From an uncultured Eubacteriales bacterium (GTDB taxonomy: Bacteria > Bacillota > Clostridia > Lachnospirales > Lachnospiraceae), in the NCBI GenBank assembly GCA_949283695.1, contig CASDTX010000004.1:1-64000 (forward strand): a stretch of DNA of 64,000 nucleotides. The letters are read 5' to 3'. Below the pieces are notes generated by a model. That model was not told where the DNA came from and did no database searches. It saw only the letters and a list, made by a program, of their open reading frames with translations. The translations under genes and the position numbers were made by a program. Positions within the stretch are counted from its first letter, which is position 1; the number at the start of each line of letters is the position of its first letter. Below are positions 8,237 to 16,358 of the stretch, in pieces.

Positions 8237-9694
8237 ATGCTGTTTATAGGTGTTGATCTCGGGACATCCGCGGTGAAACTTCTGCTGATGGATGAAGAAG
8301 GGAAGATCCACAACATCGTGTCCAGAGAATATCCGCTGTACTTTCCGCATCCGGGCTGGTCTGAGCAGAAGCCGGAGGACTGGTTCGAGCAGAGCATGGA
8401 TGGAATCCGTCAGCTGACGGCATCGTGCGATAAAAGCCAGGTGAAAGGCATCAGCTTTGGCGGACAGATGCATGGTCTGGTTGCGCTGGATGAGGACGAC
8501 AAGGTCATCCGCCCGGCGATCCTGTGGAATGATGGCCGTACAGGGAAAGAGACGGAGTATCTTAATAACGTCATAGGAAAGGAAAAACTTTCGAAATACA
8601 CTGCAAATATTGCCTTTGCGGGATTCACTGCCCCGAAGATCCTGTGGATGAAGGAGAATGAACCGGAGCATTTCAGCCGGATCTCTAAGATCATGCTTCC
8701 CAAGGATTACCTGGCTTACCGGCTGTCCGGAGCATTCTGTACAGAATACTCTGACGCCTCGGGAATGCTTCTTCTGGATGTGGAGCATAAGTGCTGGTCC
8801 CGGGAGATGATGGAGATCTGCGGCATCCGCGAAGAGCAGCTTCCCAGGCTTTATGAGAGCTGGGAGCCGGTAGGAACGCTGAAGCCGGAGATCGCAGAAG
8901 AGCTGGGGCTGTCTGCAGATGTGAAGGTGATCGCCGGCGCCGGAGACAACGCCGCAGCGGCGGTAGGAACGGCAACGGTCGGGGACGGAGCCTGCAATCT
9001 CTCACTTGGAACCTCCGGCACTTTGTTCATCTCCGGCAAGAACTTCGGAGTAGACGAGAATAATGCGCTGCATTCTTTTGCACATGCGGACGGTCATTAT
9101 CATCTCATGGGCTGTATGCTGAGCGCGGCTTCCTGCAACAAATGGTGGATGGATGAGATCCTGCGGACGAAAGATTATACCGGAGAGCAGGCGGGGATTT
9201 CCGGTCTGGGTGAGAACCGGGTGTTCTATCTCCCGTATCTGATGGGCGAGAGATCACCCCACAATAATCCGGACGCCAGAGCGGCCTTTATCGGTATGAG
9301 CATGGATACCACAAGGGAAGAGATGACCCTTGCAGTGCTGGAAGGCGTGGCGTTCGGGCTGAGGGATTCTCTGGAAGTGGCCCGCAGCATCGGCGCGGCG
9401 CCTGAGCGCACCAAGATCTGCGGCGGCGGCGCGAAGAGTCCGCTGTGGCGGAAGATCATCGCCAATGTCATGAATCTGAAAGTAGATCTGATTGAGAGCG
9501 AGGAAGGCCCGGGATACGGCGCGGCGATCCTTGCTGCAGTGGGATGCGGGGTGTTCCCGTCAGTGGAAGAGGCTGCCAGAAAACTGGTGAAAGTGACCGC
9601 AACAGAAGAACCGGACCCTGCACTGGTCGAGAAGTACGAGGAACGCTACCAGAAGTTCCGGAAACTCTATCCCGCTTTAAAAGAAGTATTCTAG
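8237..9694 (+). CDS. xylB: Xylulokinase (FGGY family)
   Basis: A 485-residue FGGY carbohydrate kinase. The ATP-site phosphate-1 motif is at residues 7-14 (DLGTSAVK). The xylulokinase-type sugar-binding segment GGQMHGL is at 75-81, and catalytic Asp D237 lies in GAGDNAAAA. LSLGTSGT and CGGGAKSP form the C-terminal nucleotide site. It phosphorylates a ketopentose, most likely D-xylulose, to the 5-phosphate that enters the pentose phosphate pathway. The upstream isomerase would supply its substrate. The start at 8237 follows AGAAGGAGG. Its stop overlaps the stop of the convergent PfkB kinase by two bases. Confidence 0.9.
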   Translation: MLFIGVDLGTSAVKLLLMDEEGKIHNIVSREYPLYFPHPGWSEQKPEDWFEQSMDGIRQLTASCDKSQVKGISFGGQMHGLVALDEDDKVIRPAILWNDGRTGKETEYLNNVIGKEKLSKYTANIAFAGFTAPKILWMKENEPEHFSRISKIMLPKDYLAYRLSGAFCTEYSDASGMLLLDVEHKCWSREMMEICGIREEQLPRLYESWEPVGTLKPEIAEELGLSADVKVIAGAGDNAAAAVGTATVGDGACNLSLGTSGTLFISGKNFGVDENNALHSFAHADGHYHLMGCMLSAASCNKWWMDEILRTKDYTGEQAGISGLGENRVFYLPYLMGERSPHNNPDARAAFIGMSMDTTREEMTLAVLEGVAFGLRDSLEVARSIGAAPERTKICGGGAKSPLWRKIIANVMNLKVDLIESEEGPGYGAAILAAVGCGVFPSVEEAARKLVKVTATEEPDPALVEKYEERYQKFRKLYPALKEVF

Positions 9695-10650
9695 CGAAAT
9701 TCTGCAATCAATTTTTCTACCTGCTCCCGGTCAGTCACACCGCTGACGGCTCCGACGGACTGGACGCTGACTGCGGAGCAGGCAGTGGCAAAGCGGACGC
9801 TTGACTGAAAATCGCAGCCATTCAAGAGGGAAGAGAGAAATCCTGCGACGAAATTATCTCCGGCGCCCGTGCTGTCCACAGCGTTCACAGGGTATGCGGG
9901 AACATGGAAAAATTCGTGGGCGTTTCCGGCGTAACAGCCCTGTGCGCCTGCTTTGATGATGACATTTTTCACGCCATGGTCTAAAAGCACGTTTATCATT
10001 TCTGAATAATCGGTTTTCTCTGTATAAAATTCCGCCTCGAATTCGTTTGGGAAGATGTAATCAATATAGGGCAAAAAATCTGCCATATCGCTGATCTTTA
10101 CCGGATTAATTAAAGGAAGTTTGGTGTCAGCGGTGACGATTGCCCCGGCTTTCTTGGCTTCCCTGCATATTGTAAGAATCGTATTCATATCGGTTAAGGG
10201 CGCACGGAACAGGCTGGCAAGCGAGACAACCCGCACATCTTTGAACAGAGAAGCTTCCGGGAAATCGGCGAGGAAGTCGGATAAATGAGAGGAAGCGTTG
10301 ATCGATTTCCGGCTTCCGTCTGCATTTACCAGCAAGGGGGCTACCGGGGTGCGGGCCTGCCTGCTTTTGATGATTTTGTCGGTATTTACACCGTTTCGCT
10401 GAAGCAGATTCTCCAGCATTTCCCCTGCAAGGTCATATCCTAAGACACAGATCGTTTGTACATGGTGCCCCAGTCTTGACAAAATAACAGACTCATTAAA
10501 AGCGTCCCCTCCGGGGGAGAGTGTGACAGAATCGGCGGTCTGCACACGTTCCTGACAGAAAGCCGGATCCCAGCCTTTCACAATGCAGTCCATGAGGACC
10601 TGGCCGATACAGATAACTTCTGGGGGTGCTTGATAATTTTTTGTATTCAT
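9691..10650 (-). CDS. PfkB/ribokinase-family carbohydrate kinase
   Basis: A 319-residue kinase with the two PfkB signatures: an N-terminal glycine pair in LSPGGDAFN (~45-53), and DSTGAGDNFVAGF at 259-271 with catalytic base D265 and the anion hole. ATG at 10650 is chosen because AAGGAGAATTCTC precedes it; the longer frame has no ribosome-binding site. It converges on xylB with overlapping stop codons and has its own promoter region. The substrate could be a sugar such as ribose, fructose or a 2-keto-3-deoxy acid; the sequence does not decide. Confidence 0.88.
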   Translation of the reverse strand: MNTKNYQAPPEVICIGQVLMDCIVKGWDPAFCQERVQTADSVTLSPGGDAFNESVILSRLGHHVQTICVLGYDLAGEMLENLLQRNGVNTDKIIKSRQARTPVAPLLVNADGSRKSINASSHLSDFLADFPEASLFKDVRVVSLASLFRAPLTDMNTILTICREAKKAGAIVTADTKLPLINPVKISDMADFLPYIDYIFPNEFEAEFYTEKTDYSEMINVLLDHGVKNVIIKAGAQGCYAGNAHEFFHVPAYPVNAVDSTGAGDNFVAGFLSSLLNGCDFQSSVRFATACSAVSVQSVGAVSGVTDREQVEKLIAEFR

Positions 10651-10679
10651 GAGAATTCTCCTTGTTATATTCTCTATGT

Positions 10680-10708
10680 TTGACACATACGGAAATATTG
10701 ACTATAAT
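10680..10708 (+). promoter_or_regulatory. Promoter of the antisense RNA of the toxin module
   Basis: TTGACA at 10680-10685 and TATAAT at 10703-10708 are separated by exactly 17 bases, a perfect sigma-A consensus. Transcription would begin near 10715 and run toward the small toxin gene encoded on the other strand. Confidence 0.8.
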
Positions 10709-10714
10709 ATACTT

Positions 10715-10810
10715 AACAAGGGAGCCGTTGACCAGTGTACACCTGGCCGCCGGTAAATATAAGTTCTAAAAATGGCGCCTTACTTTACCAGAGCAGGGGC
10801 ACTATTTTTT
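10715..10810 (+). ncRNA. Antisense RNA antitoxin (RatA/RNA II-like), predicted
   Basis: A predicted transcript of about 95 nt begins after the consensus promoter. It ends at a hairpin whose arms (10768-10779 and 10796-10809) are followed by a T-run at 10805-10810. Its 3' part is complementary to the end of the holin-like toxin coding region (10802-10810) and to the toxin mRNA 3' untranslated region, as in type I modules such as txpA/ratA and par. Its 5' ~58 nt are related to the 5' end of the toxin mRNA itself (see the inverted repeat). Nothing in this RNA looks coding. Confidence 0.65.
10768..10810. terminator. Terminator of antisense RNA, possibly bidirectional
   Basis: The A-rich left arm AAAAATGGCGCC at 10768-10779 pairs with GGGGCACTATTTTT at 10796-10809 (one mismatch, one G-U pair). 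This gives a T-tailed hairpin on the plus strand. On the minus strand the same stem is followed by a short T-tract, so it may also end the toxin mRNA. Confidence 0.6.
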
Positions 10811-10891
10811 ATGTCTGAAAATCGTTATAACAAGGGTGATTACAGCACAAAGCATGATGGCAAAAGCAAACAAGTCACTGTATGTAACCAT
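10802..10891 (-). CDS. Putative holin-like toxin (Hol-Tox family), type I toxin
   Basis: A 29-residue hydrophobic peptide starting MVTYSDLFAFAIMLCAV and ending in the basic tail FRHKK: a short polar N-terminus, one membrane helix (~7-24) and a charged C-terminus. This pattern matches the putative holin-like toxins common in Lachnospiraceae, which insert into the membrane. AAAGGGGGCTGGTGCTT precedes the ATG at 10891. The ribosome-binding site lies in or next to a hairpin formed by CCAGCC (10922-10927) and GGCTGG (10897-10902), so translation is probably throttled. The minus-strand promoter has TATACT (10955-10960) and a poor -35 (CTTAAA, 10978-10983), weaker than the opposing antisense promoter. 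Confidence 0.75.
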   Translation of the reverse strand: MVTYSDLFAFAIMLCAVITLVITIFRHKK

Positions 10892-11249
10892 AAGCACCAG
10901 CCCCCTTTCTTATCATCCGGCGGCTGGCATAGCACCTCAACGGTTCCCTGGGTAAGTATATTATTGTCAATGTGCGGTTTAAGGCCGTGATTCGCGACTT
11001 TTACTCAATTTTGAGTATTATTCCTTGTCTTGGCGGTATTCTGGAATTTTGGTTAAAAGCTCTGCCTGTTCGACGGCTTTATTCTGGCCCCTACTATTTA
11101 GCGCTGAAAAATAATAAGTCAAAAAATCAAGCTTATTTGCTTAAAACAATATCACAGCTTAAATTTAAAATAAAGCATAAGTTAGAAAACCTAAAAATAA
11201 GTATAAGCTATGCCATAATAAGCAACGGCTTAAATTGGAGGTGAGAACA

Positions 11250-11417
11250 TTGAAAATCAACAGAGTGAAACTTGTTACAGAGATGGCGCGGCAGGAAGGT
11301 CACCTGGACGGCCTACAGCGACTGCCGGGCATGGATCATCATTAACCAGCTGCGCTGCGAAGGCTGCACGGATATCGACATTTCCGGCGCTGTCACCCCA
11401 TATTTAAGAATTTCATA
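11250..11417 (+). pseudogene. Remnant of a mobile-element-type regulator
   Basis: A good ribosome-binding site (TGGAGGTGAGAAC) precedes TTG at 11250. The first 16 codons read MKINRVKLVTEMARQE, a start typical of XRE-type regulators carried by Tn916-like and related elements. The frame then diverges and stops at 11345. A different frame over 11304-11417 reads YSDCRAWIIINQLRCEGC and ends at TAA. This looks like two decayed fragments joined together. The adjoining stretch 10990-11249 is AT-rich with no recognisable gene. Confidence 0.45.
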
Positions 11418-11482
11418 AGATTTTCACTTCCACCTCTTAAAAAATGCTGCTTATTATGTATACTGTAAGGGAGGTGATAAGA

Positions 11483-12184
11483 ATGTACAACATACTTGTA
11501 TGTGATGATGACAAAGAAATTGCGGAAGCAATTGAAATCTATCTCTCTCAGGAGGGGTACCGTGTTCTGAAGGCTTATGACGGCATTGAGGCACTGGAAA
11601 CACTTGAAAAGGAGGAGGTCAATCTTCTGATTCTGGACGTGATGATGCCGCGCATGGACGGAATACGGGCCACGCTTAAGATCCGCGAGAAGAACAGCAT
11701 ACCGATTATTATCCTGTCTGCGAAATCTGAAGATGCGGATAAGATCCTGGGACTGAATGTCGGCGCGGACGATTATGTAACGAAGCCTTTCAATCCGCTG
11801 GAACTGGTGGCGCGGGTGAAATCCCAGCTCCGGCGATACAACCAGCTTGGCGGGTCAGCGAAGGAGGCTGCGGATAAGGTCTATGAGGTGGGTGGTCTGC
11901 GTATTGACGACGATCTGAAAGAAGTGACTGTAGATGGAGAACGTGTGAGGCTGACTCCCATCGAGTATAATATCCTCCTGCTCCTTATGAAGAATCAGGG
12001 ACGGGTCTTCTCGATCAGCCAGATCTACGAGTCCATCTGGAATGAGGAGGCGATAGGGGCGGACAATACTGTGGCGGTCCACATCCGCCATATTCGGGAG
12101 AAGATAGAGATCAATCCGAAAGACCCTCGCTATCTGAAGGTAGTGTGGGGCGTGGGATATAAGATTGAGAAGGAACAGAGATAA
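11483..12184 (+). CDS. Response regulator, OmpR/PhoB family (VanR-like)
   Basis: A 233-residue regulator. The receiver domain has acidic pocket DDD (8-10), phospho-acceptor D52 (LLILDVMMPRMDG), the switch Thr/Ser region and Lys in YVTKPF. The C-terminal winged helix spans ~130-233 (RLTPIEYNILLLLMKNQGRVF, then VWGVGYKIE). ATG at 11483 is preceded by GGGAGGTGATAAG. It is encoded 30 bases before a large membrane histidine kinase, its obvious partner. The target genes are unknown. Confidence 0.93.
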   Translation: MYNILVCDDDKEIAEAIEIYLSQEGYRVLKAYDGIEALETLEKEEVNLLILDVMMPRMDGIRATLKIREKNSIPIIILSAKSEDADKILGLNVGADDYVTKPFNPLELVARVKSQLRRYNQLGGSAKEAADKVYEVGGLRIDDDLKEVTVDGERVRLTPIEYNILLLLMKNQGRVFSISQIYESIWNEEAIGADNTVAVHIRHIREKIEINPKDPRYLKVVWGVGYKIEKEQR

Positions 12185-12214
12185 GTAAATATTTCAGAAA
12201 GAACAGGGGAGCCT

Positions 12215-14815
12215 ATGGAACAATGGTATAGAAAAAACGCGGTCAAAGCATGCGTGCTGCTGACGGGAGTGTTAAGCGGCGCCGTGTTTGTGACTTCATT
12301 CGGGGCGGCGTCGTCGATTGCCGGAACGGCGGATCCATCGGCGGTTGCAGATATGATCCGTGAGCCATATGAAGAGTCTTCGGAGTTCAATGCTACTGTG
12401 GAAGCGGTTGTGGACGAGGTGTTTCAGAAGATCAAGCTTACGGACTTCTTTGAGACGGACGGCGCGTATCATCCGGACAAGGTCATTGACATTATGGAGT
12501 ATGGAGAATACGGGACAGCCGATGGAGAGAATCAGTCGGGAGTTGCATACCGGCTGGAAGATCTGGTAAACTGGAGTGACACATACCAGCAGAGCGGTGT
12601 AGAACTGCATGAAGAAAATGGCGTGGTTGTCTGCCAGAAACCGGATGGAAACTATGATTATTACTATACAGATGATTTCTTGAATATGTTTGAGTCTGGT
12701 TTGTTTATGGCGGTATTCGGGGATGAATACATGACGCAGACGGAATTCCTGAGGCTGCTGGAACAGGGAACCTATGCATCGTCCACTGTGGGCGGCGTGA
12801 CGATCCAGAGCCCGGAAGCGGAAGTTCGGTATGTGGACTGCTGGAATTTCGGACAGAGCCTGAAAGAGAAATACGCACCGATAGGTTTTGCGAATCTGCT
12901 GGAGGCGGTGAATGTTTCTCCTGAGCTGAACGGCAGGCTTTCAGATATTTACAATGCACTTGAAGCTGCACTGAGCAGCATCTATGTGGACTATGAGAGT
13001 TATCAGGCGAACTGGGAGTATCTGAAAGAAGGGAATATGAATCTTACGTATCTGTATGTAGATACGGACGCAAGGAAGGTGTATACCAACCGGGCAGAGT
13101 ATGGAGTGTTTGCTGATGCGGAGAAGAATATTGAGAAAATGATGAACGCAGATTCGGCAAAATATCTCGTGATCTATCCGGACCTGGAAGAAGTTCAGAC
13201 GAATATGAATCTCTCGGTGTATGACGAGTGGCTGAATGTCAGAGCCTATGAGCGGGATGAGGATTCTTCGAATATTTTTGCCGTGGCGGTGGATGCTTCC
13301 TACCCGATTCAGGATGTTTTTTATCAGGAGCATTTGCTGTACAGTGAAAGAGTTCCCACGTTGTCATCTGCGCTCGTATTATTCCTGGTGAGCGGGATCC
13401 TGTTTCTTGTCTGCACAGTGTGGGCGGCGCTTATCGCGGGAAGGAAACCGGACAATAATGAGGTCTTCCTCACGGCTTTTGATAAGTGGAAGACGGAGAT
13501 TGCTGCAGCTGCGGTGATTCTGCTTTGGTTTCTGCCGGCCTGGGTTTTCCTTACGGGCGGATACCTGCCGACAAGCTGGCAGCATACGGCAGATGCAATG
13601 GAGTACTATATTGAGCGATTCGGCGGGAGCCCGGCGTTTTACGCGACACTGCTGACCGGCGGATTTGGGATGGCAGATACGGTTCAGCTGTTTATCTTTG
13701 GCTTATATACATTTGCCTGCTTCTTCGCAGGTTATACCAGCCTGGTCCGCAGGATCAAGGCAGGAACTTTGTGGAAGGGAAGTCTGCTCTGTGCAGTGAT
13801 TTCCTTTGGAAAACGGGTGATCCGTGCCAGATCGGTTACCACGAAAACGGTCCTTGGACTGGGGGCGTTTCTGCTTCTGCACTGGCTGTTGGTTCTTGTG
13901 CGGGAACTCCCCATGCTGCTGGTGGTGCTGATTGCGGACGGGACGGCTGTCTGGTGTGTGCTGAGCAGTGTTATGGCCAAGGCCAGGATCCGGAAAGGCA
14001 TAGAAGAGATCGCTTCCGGCAACCTGGAATACCGGATTGATCTGCATGGATTGAGAAGTGACGATCTTGACTTGGCGGAGAAAGTGAACAGCATCGGCAA
14101 CGGTCTGAACCGGGCGGTGGATGAAGCGATGAAGAACGAACGTCTGAAGACAGACCTGATCACCAATGTCTCTCATGATATCAAGACTCCGCTTACATCG
14201 ATCATTAATTATGTAGACATCTTGAAACGGTCTGATATTGCAGATGAGAAGATTCGCGGGTATCTGGATATTCTGGAGGCGAAGGCGCAGCGGCTTAAGA
14301 CGCTGACAGAGGACGTGGTTGAGGCTTCCAAGGTCAGCAGCGGCAATATTACGCTGGAGTGTATGGATATGAATCTCACCGAACTGATCCAGCAGACTGA
14401 GGGAGAGATGGCAGAGAAGTTTGCGGCCAGGAATCTGACGCTTGTGATGAGTGTGCCTGAAGAGCCGGCGGTAATCCATGCAGACGGACGCAGGATGTGG
14501 AGAGTTCTTGAAAACATATTCGGAAATGCTGCGAAATATGCGATGCCGGGAACAAGAGTCTACGCAGACCTTACCCTGACGAAAGAACAGGTGAACTTCT
14601 CGCTGAAAAACGTATCCGAACAGCAGCTCAATATCTCGGCAGACGAGCTGACGGAACGATTTATCCGGGGAGATATTTCCCGCAGCACAGAAGGAAGCGG
14701 GCTGGGATTATCCATTGCCAAAAGCCTGACGATTCTGCAGGGCGGCGAATTCCAGCTGTATCTGGACGGAGATTTGTTCCGGGTAGACATCCGTTTCAAG
14801 AGAATGAAATCCTAA
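12215..14815 (+). CDS. Large membrane sensor histidine kinase
   Basis: An 866-residue kinase with an unusually long extracytoplasmic segment. There is one membrane helix at ~9-30, then ~350 residues outside rich in acidic and aromatic residues. Several membrane helices lie between ~385 and 590. The kinase core has phospho-acceptor H654 (NVSHDIKTPLTSIINYVDIL), N-box ENIFGNAAKYA and G-box GSGLGLSIAKSL. The class resembles VanS/BaeS-type kinases in clostridia. It is paired with the OmpR-type regulator 30 bases upstream. A ribosome-binding site GGGGAGCCT precedes the start. The signal is unknown; the size of the outer domain suggests a ligand or surface stress. Confidence 0.9.
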   Translation: MEQWYRKNAVKACVLLTGVLSGAVFVTSFGAASSIAGTADPSAVADMIREPYEESSEFNATVEAVVDEVFQKIKLTDFFETDGAYHPDKVIDIMEYGEYGTADGENQSGVAYRLEDLVNWSDTYQQSGVELHEENGVVVCQKPDGNYDYYYTDDFLNMFESGLFMAVFGDEYMTQTEFLRLLEQGTYASSTVGGVTIQSPEAEVRYVDCWNFGQSLKEKYAPIGFANLLEAVNVSPELNGRLSDIYNALEAALSSIYVDYESYQANWEYLKEGNMNLTYLYVDTDARKVYTNRAEYGVFADAEKNIEKMMNADSAKYLVIYPDLEEVQTNMNLSVYDEWLNVRAYERDEDSSNIFAVAVDASYPIQDVFYQEHLLYSERVPTLSSALVLFLVSGILFLVCTVWAALIAGRKPDNNEVFLTAFDKWKTEIAAAAVILLWFLPAWVFLTGGYLPTSWQHTADAMEYYIERFGGSPAFYATLLTGGFGMADTVQLFIFGLYTFACFFAGYTSLVRRIKAGTLWKGSLLCAVISFGKRVIRARSVTTKTVLGLGAFLLLHWLLVLVRELPMLLVVLIADGTAVWCVLSSVMAKARIRKGIEEIASGNLEYRIDLHGLRSDDLDLAEKVNSIGNGLNRAVDEAMKNERLKTDLITNVSHDIKTPLTSIINYVDILKRSDIADEKIRGYLDILEAKAQRLKTLTEDVVEASKVSSGNITLECMDMNLTELIQQTEGEMAEKFAARNLTLVMSVPEEPAVIHADGRRMWRVLENIFGNAAKYAMPGTRVYADLTLTKEQVNFSLKNVSEQQLNISADELTERFIRGDISRSTEGSGLGLSIAKSLTILQGGEFQLYLDGDLFRVDIRFKRMKS

Positions 14816-14857
14816 GAATGATTGCCCGGCAAAATATACGACAGGGAGTGAAGGAAG

Positions 14858-15826
14858 ATGAGAGTGGGAATCATGGGCGTTGGAAATATCGCCCGCACAA
14901 TGGCTGATACGCTCAGCCAGATGGAAGATGCGCAGCTGTACGCAGCTGCCTCCAGAAACAAAGAAAAGGCGGAAAACTTTGCTGCATGCTATGGGGCTGA
15001 GAAGGCATACGGCTCTTATGAGGAGCTGGCCCGGGATCCAGAGGTGGAACTGATCTATATTGCCACACCTCATTCCTGCCATTATGAAAATGCCAGGCTG
15101 TGTATAGAGAACGGGAAACCGGTTCTCTGCGAAAAGGCTTTTATGGGAAACGCAGCTCAGACCAGAGAAATTATTTCATTATCAGAGGAAAGAGATGTGT
15201 TTCTCGCAGAAGCGATGTGGACCAGATACCTGCCGTCCCGGAAGATCATTGACCGGATGATTGCCGACGGCGCGGTCGGCGAAGTGATGGGAGTGACTGC
15301 CAATATGGGAGCTGATCTGCGCCATGTGCAGCGGCTGACGGATCCGGCGCTGGCCGGCGGGGCGCTTCTGGATGTGGGCATCTATCCGCTCAGTTTCGCG
15401 GTCATGGTTCTGGGAAACGAGATCGAGAAAGTGACCACGGACTGCGTGAAGTTTGAGACCGGAGTGGACGCACAGAATTCTGTTATCCTCAGATATAAGA
15501 ACGGAGCTGTGGCATCTCTTCAGAGCAGCGCAGTGTCCTTCACAGAACAGAATGGGATTGTGCACGGGACAGAAGGCTATCTGATCGCAGAGCATATTAA
15601 TAACGTGCGTGCCGTCCGGGCGTATACGCCGGACGGGCGGCTGGTGCGGGAAGAATTCCCTCCGGCGCAGATCACAGGCTTTGAGTATCAGGTGCAGGCT
15701 GCCAGGAAGGCGATCGCAGAAGGAAAGACAGAGTGTGATGAGATGCCGCATGCAGAGAGCATCTTCATGATGGAACTGATGGACCGAATCAGGAAAGAAT
15801 GGGGAGTTGTATATCCCTTCGACTGA
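14858..15826 (+). CDS. Gfo/Idh/MocA-family NAD(P)-dependent oxidoreductase
   Basis: A 322-residue protein with an N-terminal Rossmann fold (VGIMGVGNIART, residues ~3-14) and the family motif in the form CEKAF instead of the common EKP. A C-terminal substrate domain follows (EAMWTRYLP; GGALLDVGIYPLSFA). This arrangement fits the dihydrodiol dehydrogenase/glucose-fructose oxidoreductase branch, which oxidises or reduces sugars and cyclitols. The start at 14858 follows GGGAGTGAAGGAAG. It sits 42 bases after the kinase gene and may be cotranscribed, but there is no obvious functional link. Confidence 0.88.
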   Translation: MRVGIMGVGNIARTMADTLSQMEDAQLYAAASRNKEKAENFAACYGAEKAYGSYEELARDPEVELIYIATPHSCHYENARLCIENGKPVLCEKAFMGNAAQTREIISLSEERDVFLAEAMWTRYLPSRKIIDRMIADGAVGEVMGVTANMGADLRHVQRLTDPALAGGALLDVGIYPLSFAVMVLGNEIEKVTTDCVKFETGVDAQNSVILRYKNGAVASLQSSAVSFTEQNGIVHGTEGYLIAEHINNVRAVRAYTPDGRLVREEFPPAQITGFEYQVQAARKAIAEGKTECDEMPHAESIFMMELMDRIRKEWGVVYPFD

Positions 15827-15936
15827 TAGCGTCGGTGTACAAGGGGCAACACGCCTTCCGATTGTAACAGAGAACTGTTTGGTTCACCGACAGTCCCGGT
15901 TCACTGCATACGTTCACTGCATACGGAAGAAATTTC

Positions 15937-15965
15937 TTGAATTCTCTGGTGTTCTGTGATACGAT
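15937..15965 (+). promoter_or_regulatory. Promoter of the polyamine operon
   Basis: TTGAAT at 15937-15942 and TACGAT at 15960-15965 with a 17-base spacer form a credible sigma-A promoter. Transcription would start near 15972, leaving a leader of about 387 nt before the first gene. Confidence 0.55.
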
Positions 15966-15971
15966 AATCAA

Positions 15972-16358
15972 CGTATGGAAAGCAGGTATTTGGAACGTTC
16001 TCCATGCAAATATTTTACGCGGCGTTAAGCTGCATTATTGATTGAGTTAAAAGCTCAAATTTTATAAGTTGGTTACTTTATAACCCCGGTGTGCAACGAA
16101 TGCATACGCAACTTGTGAAACGGTCAATAAGAGTAGTAAAAGTAAAAATATTTGCTATATAGACTCTACGTCCAATATCTGTTATATGTGAAATACGAAA
16201 GTATCAGGTCCGCATAGCGGCCGCAGAAAATAGAGAGCGGAAACATATGACGATAAAACACAGGCTGGGTGCACGCTGCATCCAGCCTGTATTTTTATTT
16301 CACGGGAAATAGAGAGCACCCTGTGCAGGCAGAATAATCGAAAAGAGGTTTGAATATC
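15972..16358 (+). promoter_or_regulatory. Long structured leader of the polyamine operon
   Basis: This ~387-nt region is non-coding apart from a possible 21-codon leader ORF (16247-16312, MTIKHRLGARC...). It holds several small stems, including TTGAG/CTCAA near 16040-16057 and GGTTA/TAACC near 16070-16085, and ends in a strong T-tailed hairpin 60 bases before the first start codon. Size, structure and terminator position resemble an attenuator or riboswitch leader. No known class (T-box, lysine, SAM, preQ1) could be matched by eye. Confidence 0.45.
16260..16296 (+). terminator. Strong intrinsic terminator ahead of the polyamine operon
   Basis: ACAGGCTGG at 16260-16268 pairs with CCAGCCTGT at 16282-16290. 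The stem extends inward through TGCA/TGCA to a 3-base loop, and A plus five Ts follow. It lies between the predicted promoter and the first gene, so it either ends the oxidoreductase transcript or acts as a conditional attenuator. Confidence 0.8.

Larger units (their letters stand above)
10695..10973. repeat. Inverted duplicate of the promoter/5' region flanking the toxin
   Basis: The left arm at 10695-10753, read forward, and the right arm at 10917-10973, read in reverse, share a long aligned stretch: ATTGAC, ATAATATACTTA, GGGA, CCGTTGA and finally GCCGCCGG in the same order, with few substitutions and one small gap. Both RNAs of the module therefore start with nearly the same ~50-60 nt. The arms look like an ancient inverted duplication in which one copy kept the toxin gene and the other became the antisense gene. 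Confidence 0.75.

Noticed and set aside
10772..10990. 72-codon plus-strand open frame across the toxin module
   Set aside because: It runs antisense through the Hol-Tox gene and the terminator hairpin; no plausible start signal.
10972..11244. 90-codon plus-strand open frame in the AT-rich gap after the toxin module
   Set aside because: No ribosome-binding site, AT-driven Lys/Ile/Ser composition, and it overlaps the toxin promoter arm; probably not coding.
16040..16300. T-box, lysine or SAM riboswitch ahead of the polyamine operon
   Set aside because: The T-box GGTGGTACC word and the conserved cores of the lysine and SAM classes are absent, so the leader is reported only as an unassigned structure.
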